A stretch of 25,866 nt of DNA from a virus, in the IMG/VR virus record IMGVR_UViG_3300027833_000197, positions 1-25,866 of that record. One strand, given 5' to 3'. The first letter of the stretch is position 1; each line of letters starts with the position of its first letter. The notes under the pieces are model-generated. The model saw only the letters and a list, made by a program, of their open reading frames with translations, was not told the DNA's origin and did no database searches. Below, in pieces: positions 6,868 to 14,702 of the stretch. Both the position numbers and the translations under genes were made by a program.

Positions 6868-9414
6868 ATGTCTAAATTTTACACATCAGTTGAGCGCTAT
6901 GGTCAGAACATTCTTTGGCGTGGCTATGAGAATGGCAAGCAGTTCAGCAAGAAGGTTAAGTTTCAACCAACTCTTTTCACGAATGGTAAGAAAGATGTTA
7001 CTGATACTAAGTACAGAAGTCTTGCCACTGACAAGCCATTAGTGCCGCACCAACTAGACGGTATGAAAGAGGGCAAGGATTTTGTAGAGCGCTATAAAGA
7101 TGTGCATGGTCTTGAGATTGCTGGGAACACTAATTATGTGTCTCAGTTCATCCAAGAAAAGTATCCAGATGAAATCAAGTTTGACGCATCACTGATCAAC
7201 ATCGTATCTTTCGATATTGAGGTTGACATTGCCAATGGTTATCCAAATGTAAATGAGGCTGACAAAGAAATCACGTCTATTGCATACAAGTCATCTAAGT
7301 CTTCTGATTACCATCTGCTAGGGCGCAAGGACTATGACAAGAGCAAGACATTACTTGATCTACACCCTGATAACATTCACTTCATGAAATTTGATAGCGA
7401 AGAAGCCTTGCTGAAGCGTTTCAAAGAGATATGGGTTAACCGCTATCCTGATATTATTACAGGTTGGAACGTGGAATACTTTGATGTTCAATACATCATT
7501 ACTCGCATGAAGCGACTGTTCGGTGAAGAATGGGTAAAAGATTTAAGCCCATGGCGCAATGTACGACACAAAGAGCGTGAGATGTTTGGTAAGATGCAAG
7601 GCACATATCAGATCAGTGGCATGACTGTCGTTGACTATATGGATGCATTCAAGAAGTTTGGCTACAAGTATGGCACACAAGAGAGCTATAAGCTTGATCA
7701 CATCGCATACACTGTGTTGGGTGAAAAGAAGCTAGACTATTCTGAGTATGGCAACCTAAACGCACTGTACGAACAGAACCCACAACTGTACCTAGACTAT
7801 AACCTTAAAGATACAGAACTGATCCAACGTTTCGAAGATGAGACAGGTTTGATGTCTCTTGTTATGACTGTTGCTTATGGCGGTGGTGTAAACTATCAAG
7901 ATGCATTTGGTACTGTGGGTATTTGGGAAACAACACTATATCGTCGCCTGATGAAAGATGGTAAGGTTCCACCAGTTAAGGGTGAAGCAGGTCAACGTGC
8001 GGGTGAACTTGTCGGTGGCTATGTAAAAGACCCAAGAGTTGGTATGCATCCATGGATTGTATCGTTCGATCTTAACTCTCTGTATCCACACTTGATGTTG
8101 CAGTACAATATGTCACCTGAGACATACTTGGAAAACGAACGTAAGCAAGTATCCCAAGATATGGTTCTTGAAGGTCGTTTCCAAAACAACGATGCATCTA
8201 TGTCTGTGGGTGCTAATGGTGCTTGTTTCAGTAACAAGTTTAAGGGTGTTATTCCTAGCATCATTGATGAATACTACAACAACCGTAAGGTCATCAAGCA
8301 GAACATGCTTAAGGTAGAGCAACAGTTGGAAGACGCTACTGATGCATCTGAGAAGTCACGACTGAAGCGTGAGGCTACACAGCTACACAACTCTCAGATG
8401 GCTATCAAAATTGCTATGAACTCATTGTATGGCGCAACTGCTAACGTGTACTTCCTGTACTATATTAACGACATGGCAGAAGCAATTACGACATCTGGTC
8501 AGTTGTCTATTCGATATGCACAGAAGTCCGTGAATGATTATCTAAACCGTATTCTCAAAACTGATACAGATTACATTGTGTATATCGACACTGACTCTAT
8601 CTATGTTGATATGGCTCCAATCGTTGAGAATGCTTTTGGTACGGTAGACATTGATCGTAAGAAGGGCGAAGAGTTCCTTGATAAAGTTTGCCAAATGAAA
8701 ATCGAACCAGTTCTTGAAGCTGGTTATGAAGACCTTGCTAAAAAGATGGGTGCGTATCGCCAAGCGATGTTCATGAAGCGTGAGAAGATTACAGACAAGT
8801 CCATCTTTATTGCTAAGAAGCGTTACATAATGAATACTCTGAACTCTGAGGGTGTACACTACGACAAGCCAAAGGTTTCAGTGACTGGTCTTGAGTCTGT
8901 ACGTTCGTCAACACCTGAGGTGTGTCGTGACAAACTCAAAGCATCATTTGAGGTTATCATGAACGGTAATGAAGAATCAGTACAAGAGTTTATTGAGAAC
9001 TTCCGTCAAGAATTCTATAACCTACCACCAGAAGACATTGGACGTAATAGCGGTACGCAAGAGATAGCTAAGTATATGGATAGCGTGTCACTTTATAAGA
9101 AGGGTTGTCCAATGCATGTTCGTGGTTGTATCCTATATAACAACGAAATAAAGAAAAGAAACTTGGGTAAAACGTATGAACCTATTGCTGGGGGTGATAA
9201 AATCAAGTTTGTTTATCTTAAAACACCTAATCCAATCCGTGAGAACATCATTTCATTCCCAGGACAACGACTTCCACCAGAGTTTGCATTGGCGAACTAT
9301 ATAGATTATGAAAAGCAGTTCGAGAAGGTGTTTCTAAGCCCAATCGAAGCGATCCTAGAGGCAGTAGGGTGGTCTGCCGTTAAAATCAATACCATTGACA
9401 GTTTTTTTGTATAA
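6868..9414 (+). CDS. 43: gp43 DNA polymerase, family B
   Basis: An 848-residue replicative polymerase with proofreading exonuclease (T4 gp43 is 898). Exonuclease motifs: FDIEVD with D116 and E118, GWNVEYFDVQY near 200, and YNLKDTEL near 316. Polymerase motifs: A, SFDLNSLYPHL near 400; B, KIAMNSLYGA near 513; C, YIDTDSIYVD near 571-580; followed by KKRY. The protein ends in SAVKINTIDSFFV, resembling the short hydrophobic clamp-binding tail through which T4 polymerase contacts gp45. It is complete, with no intein or split. It has its own promoter and is followed after 11 bases by a coiled-coil gene with a GGGGGG ribosome site. Confidence 0.97.
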   Translation: MSKFYTSVERYGQNILWRGYENGKQFSKKVKFQPTLFTNGKKDVTDTKYRSLATDKPLVPHQLDGMKEGKDFVERYKDVHGLEIAGNTNYVSQFIQEKYPDEIKFDASLINIVSFDIEVDIANGYPNVNEADKEITSIAYKSSKSSDYHLLGRKDYDKSKTLLDLHPDNIHFMKFDSEEALLKRFKEIWVNRYPDIITGWNVEYFDVQYIITRMKRLFGEEWVKDLSPWRNVRHKEREMFGKMQGTYQISGMTVVDYMDAFKKFGYKYGTQESYKLDHIAYTVLGEKKLDYSEYGNLNALYEQNPQLYLDYNLKDTELIQRFEDETGLMSLVMTVAYGGGVNYQDAFGTVGIWETTLYRRLMKDGKVPPVKGEAGQRAGELVGGYVKDPRVGMHPWIVSFDLNSLYPHLMLQYNMSPETYLENERKQVSQDMVLEGRFQNNDASMSVGANGACFSNKFKGVIPSIIDEYYNNRKVIKQNMLKVEQQLEDATDASEKSRLKREATQLHNSQMAIKIAMNSLYGATANVYFLYYINDMAEAITTSGQLSIRYAQKSVNDYLNRILKTDTDYIVYIDTDSIYVDMAPIVENAFGTVDIDRKKGEEFLDKVCQMKIEPVLEAGYEDLAKKMGAYRQAMFMKREKITDKSIFIAKKRYIMNTLNSEGVHYDKPKVSVTGLESVRSSTPEVCRDKLKASFEVIMNGNEESVQEFIENFRQEFYNLPPEDIGRNSGTQEIAKYMDSVSLYKKGCPMHVRGCILYNNEIKKRNLGKTYEPIAGGDKIKFVYLKTPNPIRENIISFPGQRLPPEFALANYIDYEKQFEKVFLSPIEAILEAVGWSAVKINTIDSFFV

Positions 9415-9425
9415 GGGGGGTTATA

Positions 9426-9617
9426 ATGACTAAAGAAAATGATGAGTACCGTTTAGAGCTACTGAAAAAGCGACACAAGCATCTCCATGCTACAGTTGAA
9501 GCTTTGGAAGCTGAGAAAGCACCAGAAAAGCACACCAAGAAGATTAAAGTAGAAAAACTTAGGCTGAAAGATGAGATTACAATGCTTGAGAGTAAAATTA
9601 GCTTGCAAAGTCACTAA
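9426..9617 (+). CDS. Small coiled-coil protein, unknown
   Basis: A 63-residue, highly charged protein. Heptad-like spacing (LLKKRHKHLHATVEALEAEK, then VEKLRLKDEITMLESKI) predicts a two-helix coiled coil. It is translated from ATG 9426, close behind gene 43, after a GGGGGG ribosome site, so it is expressed with the polymerase. No family is recognised. A role as a small adaptor is possible but not supported by any motif. The promoter of the next gene begins inside its last codons. Confidence 0.6.
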   Translation: MTKENDEYRLELLKKRHKHLHATVEALEAEKAPEKHTKKIKVEKLRLKDEITMLESKISLQSH

Positions 9618-9631
9618 TTGTGTGGTATAAT
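9603..9631 (+). promoter_or_regulatory. Sigma-70 promoter for dexA
   Basis: TTGCAA at 9603-9608 and a perfect TATAAT at 9626-9631 have a 17-bp spacer. The -35 lies within the end of the coiled-coil gene. The start site would fall near 9638, ahead of the AAGGAG ribosome site at 9650-9655. Confidence 0.65.
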
Positions 9632-9664
9632 GAATAACTACAACCATCCAAAGGAGTTATGCTA

Positions 9665-10303
9665 ATGGCAACCCATTTTATATTTGATTTTGAAACTATT
9701 GGTACTAACTCACGAAAAATACCTGCAATTGATGTGTCTTACACTACATTTGAGTGGAAACGGTTTACAGAAAACCCATATACGTTTAAAGAGTTGGTTC
9801 TTGGGATGGAACAGGCTAAATTTGATATTAAGGATCAGATGACGAACCATGGGTGTGCATACAAGAAAAGTGATCTTGATTGGTGGTTATCGCAACCACC
9901 AGAACTTAGACAAAACCTCAAGCCATCAGCCAATGATCTGACTGCAAGTCAGTTTATAGAAAAGCTTGTAGATTATCTACGTTCTTCTAATAAGATTGAA
10001 TGTTGGTGGTCGAGAGGTAATACGTTCGATCCCATTATCTTGGATCGTATTGCAGAAGATGCTGGCAAACAAAGTTTGCTGAGCCAACACTTAAAGCATT
10101 ATGCTGTACGTGACACTCGTACATTCATTGATGCAAAATTCAACTTTGACATTGATCCTAATGGATTTATTCCTGTTAGTAACGTAGAGAAGTGGAATTA
10201 CAACTTTAACGCCCATGACAGTAAGCATGATGTAGCGGCTGATATTTTACGCCTTCAGTCTATTACTAGGGCAGAGCATGACTTGGAGATAACTGAAATA
10301 TGA
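9665..10303 (+). CDS. dexA: DexA-type 3'-5' exonuclease
   Basis: A 212-residue DEDD-family exonuclease resembling T4 exonuclease A (DexA, 227 residues). Motif I is FDFETIG with D8 and E10. The middle motif is WWSRGNTFDPIILD near 110-125. A conserved RDTRTF follows, then the last motif HDSKHDVAADILRLQ near 180-195, the same order as in T4 DexA. It probably removes ssDNA ends during degradation or repair. ATG 9665 is preferred over 9659 because the AAGGAG site then has normal spacing and the catalytic motif comes directly after the start. The stop overlaps the glycosyltransferase start as ATGA. Confidence 0.88.
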   Translation: MATHFIFDFETIGTNSRKIPAIDVSYTTFEWKRFTENPYTFKELVLGMEQAKFDIKDQMTNHGCAYKKSDLDWWLSQPPELRQNLKPSANDLTASQFIEKLVDYLRSSNKIECWWSRGNTFDPIILDRIAEDAGKQSLLSQHLKHYAVRDTRTFIDAKFNFDIDPNGFIPVSNVEKWNYNFNAHDSKHDVAADILRLQSITRAEHDLEITEI

Positions 10304-11154
10304 AACTACAAATATCAATCGAAGAACTTCGAAAACACAAAATCTTTATTGGTACGCCAATGTATGGCGGTAACTGTAGTGGGTCATATACAAAATCGTG
10401 TACTGATCTAGCTATGATGTGTGCCGCTAACGGTATCGATGTTCGTTTTTATTACTTGTTCAATGAGAGCCTAATCCAAAGAGCAAGAAACTACGTAGTT
10501 GATGAGTTTATGCGCTCTGACTGTACACACCTTGTCTTTATTGATTCTGACATTGCATTTGACCCTCGTGACGTACTAGGATTGATTGCAATCCAAGTTT
10601 CTGATCCTAAGTTCAATATTGTGACAGGTCCGTATCCTAAGAAGACTATCGCATGGGAAAAGGTCAAGAAGGCTGTTGAAATCGGTAAAGCAGAAGACAC
10701 GCCATTCGCATTGGATCAATACACAGCGGATTATGTTTTCAATCCAATTAATAAGCTTGCTAGTTTTAATCTTTCTGAGCCTCTTGAGATTGGCGAAGGT
10801 GGTACAGGCTTCATGTGTATTCCAAGAGAAACATTCGAGAAATACAAAGAAGCATATCCAGAATACTCATACAAACCCGATCATATCCGTACTGAAAACT
10901 TTGATGGTTCGAATGAGATCATGGCTTACTTTGATTGTATTATTGATCCAAAGACCAAGCGTTATTTGAGTGAGGACTACTTCTTCTGTCACAAAGCACG
11001 TGCCGCTGGGATGCAAGTATGGATGTGTCCGTGGATGCAAATCAACCACATTGGCTCTTATATCTTCAAGGGCAACATGGCGGCTATTGGCTCGTTGGGT
11101 GTATCAGCAACGGCTGATAAATCAGCTAGTAAAAAATCTTATAAAAAAGATTGA
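10300..11154 (+). CDS. GT-A type glycosyltransferase
   Basis: A 284-residue nucleotide-sugar glycosyltransferase-like protein. The N-terminus has a Rossmann-like start (HKIFIGTPMYGG). A family-2-like core leads to the DxD metal/nucleotide motif IDSDIAFDPRD (D82, D84). Later segments GEGGTGFMCIPRETFEK and LSEDYFFCHKARAAG resemble the acceptor and base motifs of GT-A folds. No membrane segment is seen, so it acts in the cytoplasm. Such genes are frequent in marine T4-like phages; the acceptor (phage DNA base, virion protein or cell surface) cannot be told. It overlaps dexA by ATGA, and its TGA stop lies inside the next -35 box. Confidence 0.8.
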   Translation: MKLQISIEELRKHKIFIGTPMYGGNCSGSYTKSCTDLAMMCAANGIDVRFYYLFNESLIQRARNYVVDEFMRSDCTHLVFIDSDIAFDPRDVLGLIAIQVSDPKFNIVTGPYPKKTIAWEKVKKAVEIGKAEDTPFALDQYTADYVFNPINKLASFNLSEPLEIGEGGTGFMCIPRETFEKYKEAYPEYSYKPDHIRTENFDGSNEIMAYFDCIIDPKTKRYLSEDYFFCHKARAAGMQVWMCPWMQINHIGSYIFKGNMAAIGSLGVSATADKSASKKSYKKD

Positions 11155-11178
11155 CAACCACGAAAACGGTGATATTGT
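11151..11178 (+). promoter_or_regulatory. Sigma-70-like promoter overlapping a stop codon
   Basis: TTGACA at 11151-11156 contains the glycosyltransferase stop TGA (11152-11154). A weaker -10, TATTGT at 11173-11178, follows after 16 bp. It would serve the small gene at 11211. Confidence 0.55.
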
Positions 11179-11210
11179 GCAGACATAGATAGCAACAAAG
11201 GAATGTTAAA

Positions 11211-11441
11211 ATGGATGATGATCTGTCAATCTTTAAGGAATCTGCACGTAAAGCCGAAATCGACTCACTTATTTCCAAACTCCAAGAATCCGCTACCAGA
11301 CGGTTTGCGGAATATAACGAATCATATATGGTAGGGGTACTCGAAAGTTTGCTAACAACTTCGATGATGGGAATGACTGAATGGCAATATGAGACAACAT
11401 CAGAAGTCATCACCAATCTAACAAATATTTCTTGTGAATGA
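11211..11441 (+). CDS. Small helical protein, unknown
   Basis: A 76-residue protein, mainly helical by composition (SARKAEIDSLISKLQESATRRF), starting after an AAAGGAAT ribosome site. It has no recognisable motif or membrane segment. It stands as a single gene between two sigma-70 promoters (11151 and 11473). I do not recognise a family. Confidence 0.55.
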   Translation: MDDDLSIFKESARKAEIDSLISKLQESATRRFAEYNESYMVGVLESLLTTSMMGMTEWQYETTSEVITNLTNISCE

Positions 11442-11472
11442 GGGGTTGTTGCCTATCAAAACATAATATTGC

Positions 11473-11501
11473 TTGACACGCATATTAAATTGTGGTATGC
11501 T
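11473..11501 (+). promoter_or_regulatory. Sigma-70 promoter for the sliding clamp
   Basis: TTGACA at 11473-11478 and TATGCT at 11496-11501 have a 17-bp spacer. The leader of about 38 bases is A-rich (repeated ACAAAACAAAA) and ends in TTGGAGA before the gene 45 ATG. Confidence 0.75.
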
Positions 11502-11545
11502 GTGTTAATACAAACAAAAACAAAACAAAACTTGGAGACTATATA

Positions 11546-12208
11546 ATGAAATTTTCTGAACGAACTCTGACAATACTCAAGAGTTTTTCCACTATCAACA
11601 AGTCGATCTTGATGGAAGCTGGGAATACTCTTAAGACTATTACACCAGAAAAAACCTTGATTGCCAAGGCGACTATTGCTGATAGCATTCCGTCTCAGGC
11701 ATGTATTTACGATTTATCACGCTTTTTATCTATTTTGGGTCTTTATCGTGATCCTGACGTAGAATTCCATGATAAATACTTCTTGGTAACAGAAGGCAAA
11801 CAGCGTACCAAGTATGTATTCGCAGATATCTCTATGATTCATGCGGCTCCTACCAAGGAGATTGAATTGCCGACTAAAGATGTTGAAGTGAATGTTGCAT
11901 GGGATGATCTTCAATCGGTAATTAAAGCGGCGGGTGTACTTCAATTCCAAGAAGTTGCATTTGTCGGTGAGGAAGGTAAAATTTACCTCAAGGCAATCAG
12001 TAGCACCGATACAGGAGCTGATGATTATGGTATTGAAATTGGTTCAACCAATGATACCTTTAAGGTTATTATTAAGACTGAAAACCTTAAGCTATTGCCT
12101 CAAGACTATAGCGTAACTCTATGCGCAAAAGGCATTTCTGAGTTTAAAAGCCCAGATGCTACATACTATGTGGCAATCGATACCAAATCAACTTATCGGA
12201 AAGGATAA
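11546..12208 (+). CDS. 45: gp45 sliding clamp
   Basis: A 220-residue protein (T4 gp45 is 228). It forms a trimeric ring that tethers polymerase to DNA and, with gp55, activates late promoters. The start MKFSERTLTILKSFSTINKS matches the T4 family N-terminus, including the conserved NFSTIN-like segment, and length and gene context agree. I chose ATG 11546, which follows TTGGAGA, over upstream in-frame starts that fall inside the promoter leader. It is followed by a small companion gene with a 5-base gap and then by the clamp-loader genes, the usual marine T4-like order. Confidence 0.93.
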   Translation: MKFSERTLTILKSFSTINKSILMEAGNTLKTITPEKTLIAKATIADSIPSQACIYDLSRFLSILGLYRDPDVEFHDKYFLVTEGKQRTKYVFADISMIHAAPTKEIELPTKDVEVNVAWDDLQSVIKAAGVLQFQEVAFVGEEGKIYLKAISSTDTGADDYGIEIGSTNDTFKVIIKTENLKLLPQDYSVTLCAKGISEFKSPDATYYVAIDTKSTYRKG

Positions 12209-12213
12209 TTAAT

Positions 12214-12483
12214 ATGAGCGAACAAGATCAACAACAACAGCAAGAGCCTGTATCAATCTCATTGCAAGATATTGCAACTGTGGTACAACTAATTGATGTT
12301 GTAAGTCGCCGTGGTGGCATTGAAGGACGTGAACTAGCAGGTGTAGGTATGCTACGCAACAAGCTAGAGATGTTCCTACAGCAAAATGCGCCACAAGGTG
12401 AAGCACCAGAAGGTGGTCTGCCATCAGAAGCTCCAGCAGACATTCCTGCTGATGCTCCATTGGCTGACAAAGTATCTAACTAA
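12214..12483 (+). CDS. Clamp-companion small protein
   Basis: An 89-residue protein with a Gln-rich start (EQDQQQQQ), a conserved-looking helical core (SISLQDIATVVQLIDVVSRR then GVGMLRNKLEMFL at about 13-60) and a low-complexity Ala/Pro/Glu tail. Short proteins with this ISLQDL...VIDVCSRRG core lie between genes 45 and 44 in marine T4-like phages as far as I recall; their function is unknown. It is translated 5 bases after gene 45 and should be co-expressed with the clamp. Confidence 0.7.
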   Translation: MSEQDQQQQQEPVSISLQDIATVVQLIDVVSRRGGIEGRELAGVGMLRNKLEMFLQQNAPQGEAPEGGLPSEAPADIPADAPLADKVSN

Positions 12484-12493
12484 GACTAAGCGA

Positions 12494-12518
12494 TGTAGGC
12501 TCTCGCTATAAACCTACA
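12494..12518 (+). other. Hairpin between clamp and clamp-loader genes
   Basis: TGTAGG (12494-12499) pairs with CCTACA (12513-12518) around a 13-base loop, followed by an interrupted U-rich stretch. The stem is too weak for a confident terminator. It may modulate read-through into gene 44. The T4 RegA site for gene 44 lies at its ribosome site, so the leader 12519-12549 is where a RegA operator would be expected. Confidence 0.35.
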
Positions 12519-12549
12519 ACTTATTTTTATATGATGAAATGGTGAACAC

Positions 12550-13503
12550 ATGACAATTGATGCAAAGACGAATGAAGTATTGTGGGTCGAGAAGTACAGA
12601 CCACAGCGAGTAGATGATACGATCCTCAGCCCAAAGCTGAAGACAACTTTTAAGAAGTTTATCGAAGACGATAGTGTACCAAACCTTTTACTCTCTGGTG
12701 GCCCAGGCGTTGGTAAAACAACTGTCGCAAAAGCTATGTTGGAAGAAATGGGTTGCGACTATATTGTTAAGAATGGTTCATTGAACGTAAACATTGATAC
12801 ACTGCGTTATGATATTTCAACATACGCATCCGCAGTATCACTTTCTGGTGGACGTAAGTATGTGATCTTTGATGAAGCCGATTATCTCAATGCTACATCA
12901 GTGCAACCAGCACTACGTAACTTCATCGAAGAATATTCTTCTAATTGTGGGTTTATCTTTACCTGTAATTTCAAAAATCGTATCATTGCACCACTACGTT
13001 CACGTATGTCTCAAGTAGATTTCTCAATTAATAATGATGAGAAGCCTAAGATGGCGATGAAGTTTTTCAAACGTGTATGTGCTATTCTTGACCAAGAAGA
13101 AGTCAAATACGATGCCAAGGTTGTAGCTAAGGTTGTAGAACAACACTTCCCTGATTTCCGTCGAGTATTAACTGAGCTACAATCATATGCGGCTTCTGGT
13201 AGTATTGACGAAGGTATCTTTGTTAACATCAAGCAAGAGACAGTCGAAGAAGCATTCCGTATGTTGAAAGCAAAGGACTGGACTAATCTGCGCAAATGGT
13301 GCGCCAAGAATTCTGATCAGTCTATGCCTGAGATGTTTCGTCGTATCTATGATATGGGAACTGAGAAGGTAGAACTACGCAGTCTTCCAGGATTTGTTGT
13401 GACTATTTCTGATTACATGGACAAGGCATCACGAGTCGCTGATCACGAGATTAACCTGATTGCGTTCATGTCCGAAGTGATGATGGAAGCTGAGTACAAA
13501 TGA
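12550..13503 (+). CDS. 44: gp44 clamp-loader ATPase subunit
   Basis: A 317-residue AAA+ protein (T4 gp44 is 319). It assembles with gp62 (4:1 in T4) to open and load gp45. The N-terminal WVEKYRPQ box is at 12-19, Walker A SGGPGVGKTT at 49-58, Walker B IFDEAD at 106-111, sensor 1 FIFTCNF near 135-141, and an SRM in place of the usual SRC arginine-finger motif at 151-153. The C-terminal domain is helical, as expected for the collar. Its stop overlaps the start of a 45-codon gene (ATGA at 13500). Confidence 0.95.
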   Translation: MTIDAKTNEVLWVEKYRPQRVDDTILSPKLKTTFKKFIEDDSVPNLLLSGGPGVGKTTVAKAMLEEMGCDYIVKNGSLNVNIDTLRYDISTYASAVSLSGGRKYVIFDEADYLNATSVQPALRNFIEEYSSNCGFIFTCNFKNRIIAPLRSRMSQVDFSINNDEKPKMAMKFFKRVCAILDQEEVKYDAKVVAKVVEQHFPDFRRVLTELQSYAASGSIDEGIFVNIKQETVEEAFRMLKAKDWTNLRKWCAKNSDQSMPEMFRRIYDMGTEKVELRSLPGFVVTISDYMDKASRVADHEINLIAFMSEVMMEAEYK

Positions 13504-13637
13504 AGATCAAAGGCACAACTATCCAACCAGTACAACCTGTTTCCAAAACAGTTTTTGTCAAAGATAAACCACGCGAAGAGCAACCTGATAGGGCGGCTCG
13601 TTTCGCGCAGTACATGAAAGACAAGGAAAATGGGTAA
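13500..13637 (+). CDS. 45-residue basic peptide, unknown
   Basis: ATG 13500 overlaps the gene 44 stop as ATGA and opens a 45-codon frame ending at TAA 13635-13637. The peptide begins MKIKGTTIQPVQPVSKTVF and ends YMKDKENG; it is polar, with many Lys and Arg. The next gene's ATG at 13630 overlaps its end. Coupling on both sides and absence of any other frame argue that it is real. No family is recognised. Confidence 0.6.
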   Translation: MKIKGTTIQPVQPVSKTVFVKDKPREEQPDRAARFAQYMKDKENG

Positions 13638-13836
13638 GTGGGCTGATGCGTTATTCAGCAAAGTGATATGTTGGGAATGTAATAAGAGAATAGCGAAGAA
13701 AGACATCAACACAGTTAATGTCGATACACAGGATGGCAAATTGGACTTGAAACTTTGCGCAACCTGTGTTATACCGTTTAATGATATGTTGAAAGATTTG
13801 GAGAATACAATTGCCGAAAGAAATAACACCTTTTGA
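13630..13836 (+). CDS. Small zinc-finger-like protein
   Basis: A 68-residue protein with two CxxC knuckles, CWEC at about residues 14-17 and CATC at about 43-46. This spacing is typical of a small structural zinc site. The region between them is a short beta-rich segment (TVNVDTQDGKLDLKLC). It overlaps the peptide gene upstream by eight bases and gene 62 downstream by 26 bases, so it is embedded in the clamp-loader operon. The role is unknown; nucleic-acid or protein binding is possible. Confidence 0.7.
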   Translation: MGKWADALFSKVICWECNKRIAKKDINTVNVDTQDGKLDLKLCATCVIPFNDMLKDLENTIAERNNTF

Positions 13837-14206
13837 TTTTATCAATGCGGCTTCGTTCTCTAAGGACGATCTCATTGGTGATCACGAAATTCCAGAACAA
13901 GCTGAGAAGCTGTATACGGCTTATATTGTCAATAAAGGGTTCTCGTGGTTTGAAGATACAGTTCTCCACGCCAACGAGATGAATATGAGGGCTAATCTAT
14001 TTGGTGGCGCTCAATTCGACTACTATCGTGGTGCTTTGCGTAAACGTAAACGTTTCTCTAAGTGGTTCAAGCCAGATGTTGATAAAGACTTGGATGCTAT
14101 ACAAGAAGTGTATCAGTGCAATCGCACGGTAGCTAAAATGTACCAGAAAGCACTAAATCCTGATCAAATGGTAGAGGTACGCGCCAAACTAGAAACGGGG
14201 GGTTAG
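13811..14206 (+). CDS. 62: gp62 clamp-loader small subunit
   Basis: A 131-residue protein that pairs with gp44. It is much shorter than T4 gp62 (187) but has the size and pattern I recall from marine T4-like phages: PFDFINAAS, a YTAYIVNKGFSWFEDTVLHANEMN segment, then FDYYRGALRKRKRFSKWFK. The last compares with the T4 segment LMAAVPRGKRYGKWAK. The start is TTG at 13811, because no ATG in frame precedes the conserved region and GGAGA at 13800-13804 is well placed. It overlaps the zinc-finger gene by 26 bases. Confidence 0.85.
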   Translation: MPKEITPFDFINAASFSKDDLIGDHEIPEQAEKLYTAYIVNKGFSWFEDTVLHANEMNMRANLFGGAQFDYYRGALRKRKRFSKWFKPDVDKDLDAIQEVYQCNRTVAKMYQKALNPDQMVEVRAKLETGG

Positions 14207-14296
14207 AGAAAAGCCAATTTAGCTAAATATATCAGATGGTCGAATTATTTGACGATCAGCATAACATAATAATAATAAAAAAAGGTGCTGTAGATT
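14207..14296 (+). promoter_or_regulatory. regA leader with hairpin
   Basis: The 90-base gap between 62 and regA contains TGGTCG (14236-14241) able to pair with CGATCA (14252-14257, one G-U), then an A-rich stretch of AATAATAATAAAAAAA and the ribosome site AAGGTG. T4 regA represses its own translation at the ribosome site, so an operator is expected here, but I cannot prove one. No good sigma-70 or late promoter is seen. Confidence 0.4.
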
Positions 14297-14701
14297 ATGA
14301 ACTCAGAAGATATTTTTAAAGGCGTAGGAATCGAGATTGCTCTTCCAACACCAGATAGTTTCCTAAAGGTAAAAGAAACTCTCACTCGAATTGGCATTTC
14401 ATCAAGAAAAGAAAAAAAGCTATACCAGACTTGTCACATCTTGCATAAACAAGGTAGGTATGCTATACTACACTTTAAGGAACTGTTCATCTTAGATGGC
14501 AAGACAGATACCTTTATCGAAGAAGACGCATCAAGAAGAAATACAATCGTTAATCTTTTAGAAGAGTGGGGTTTGGTTTCTGTTATACAAACAGAAAAAG
14601 CTCAAGACCCAGTAGCTCAACTAAATCAAATTAAAATCTTATCTCACAAAGAGAAAAGCAATTGGACTTTGGAAGCTAAGTATAACATCGGAAAGAAGTG
14701 A
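14297..14701 (+). CDS. regA: RegA translational repressor
   Basis: A 134-residue RNA-binding protein (T4 RegA is 122). It represses early phage mRNAs by covering their ribosome sites. Strong recognisable blocks are PDSFLKVKETLTRIGIS, KKLYQTCHILHKQGRY, HFKELF with a following DGK, DASRRNTIVNLLEEWGL and the ending KYNIGK. Each aligns with the T4 protein (PEDFLKVKETLTRMGIA, LYQSCHILQKKG, HFKEM, LLEDWGL, KYTIG). The N-terminus has about ten extra residues. It sits after gene 62 and is followed by dUTPase with no gap. Confidence 0.95.
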   Translation: MNSEDIFKGVGIEIALPTPDSFLKVKETLTRIGISSRKEKKLYQTCHILHKQGRYAILHFKELFILDGKTDTFIEEDASRRNTIVNLLEEWGLVSVIQTEKAQDPVAQLNQIKILSHKEKSNWTLEAKYNIGKK

Positions 14702-14702
14702 A

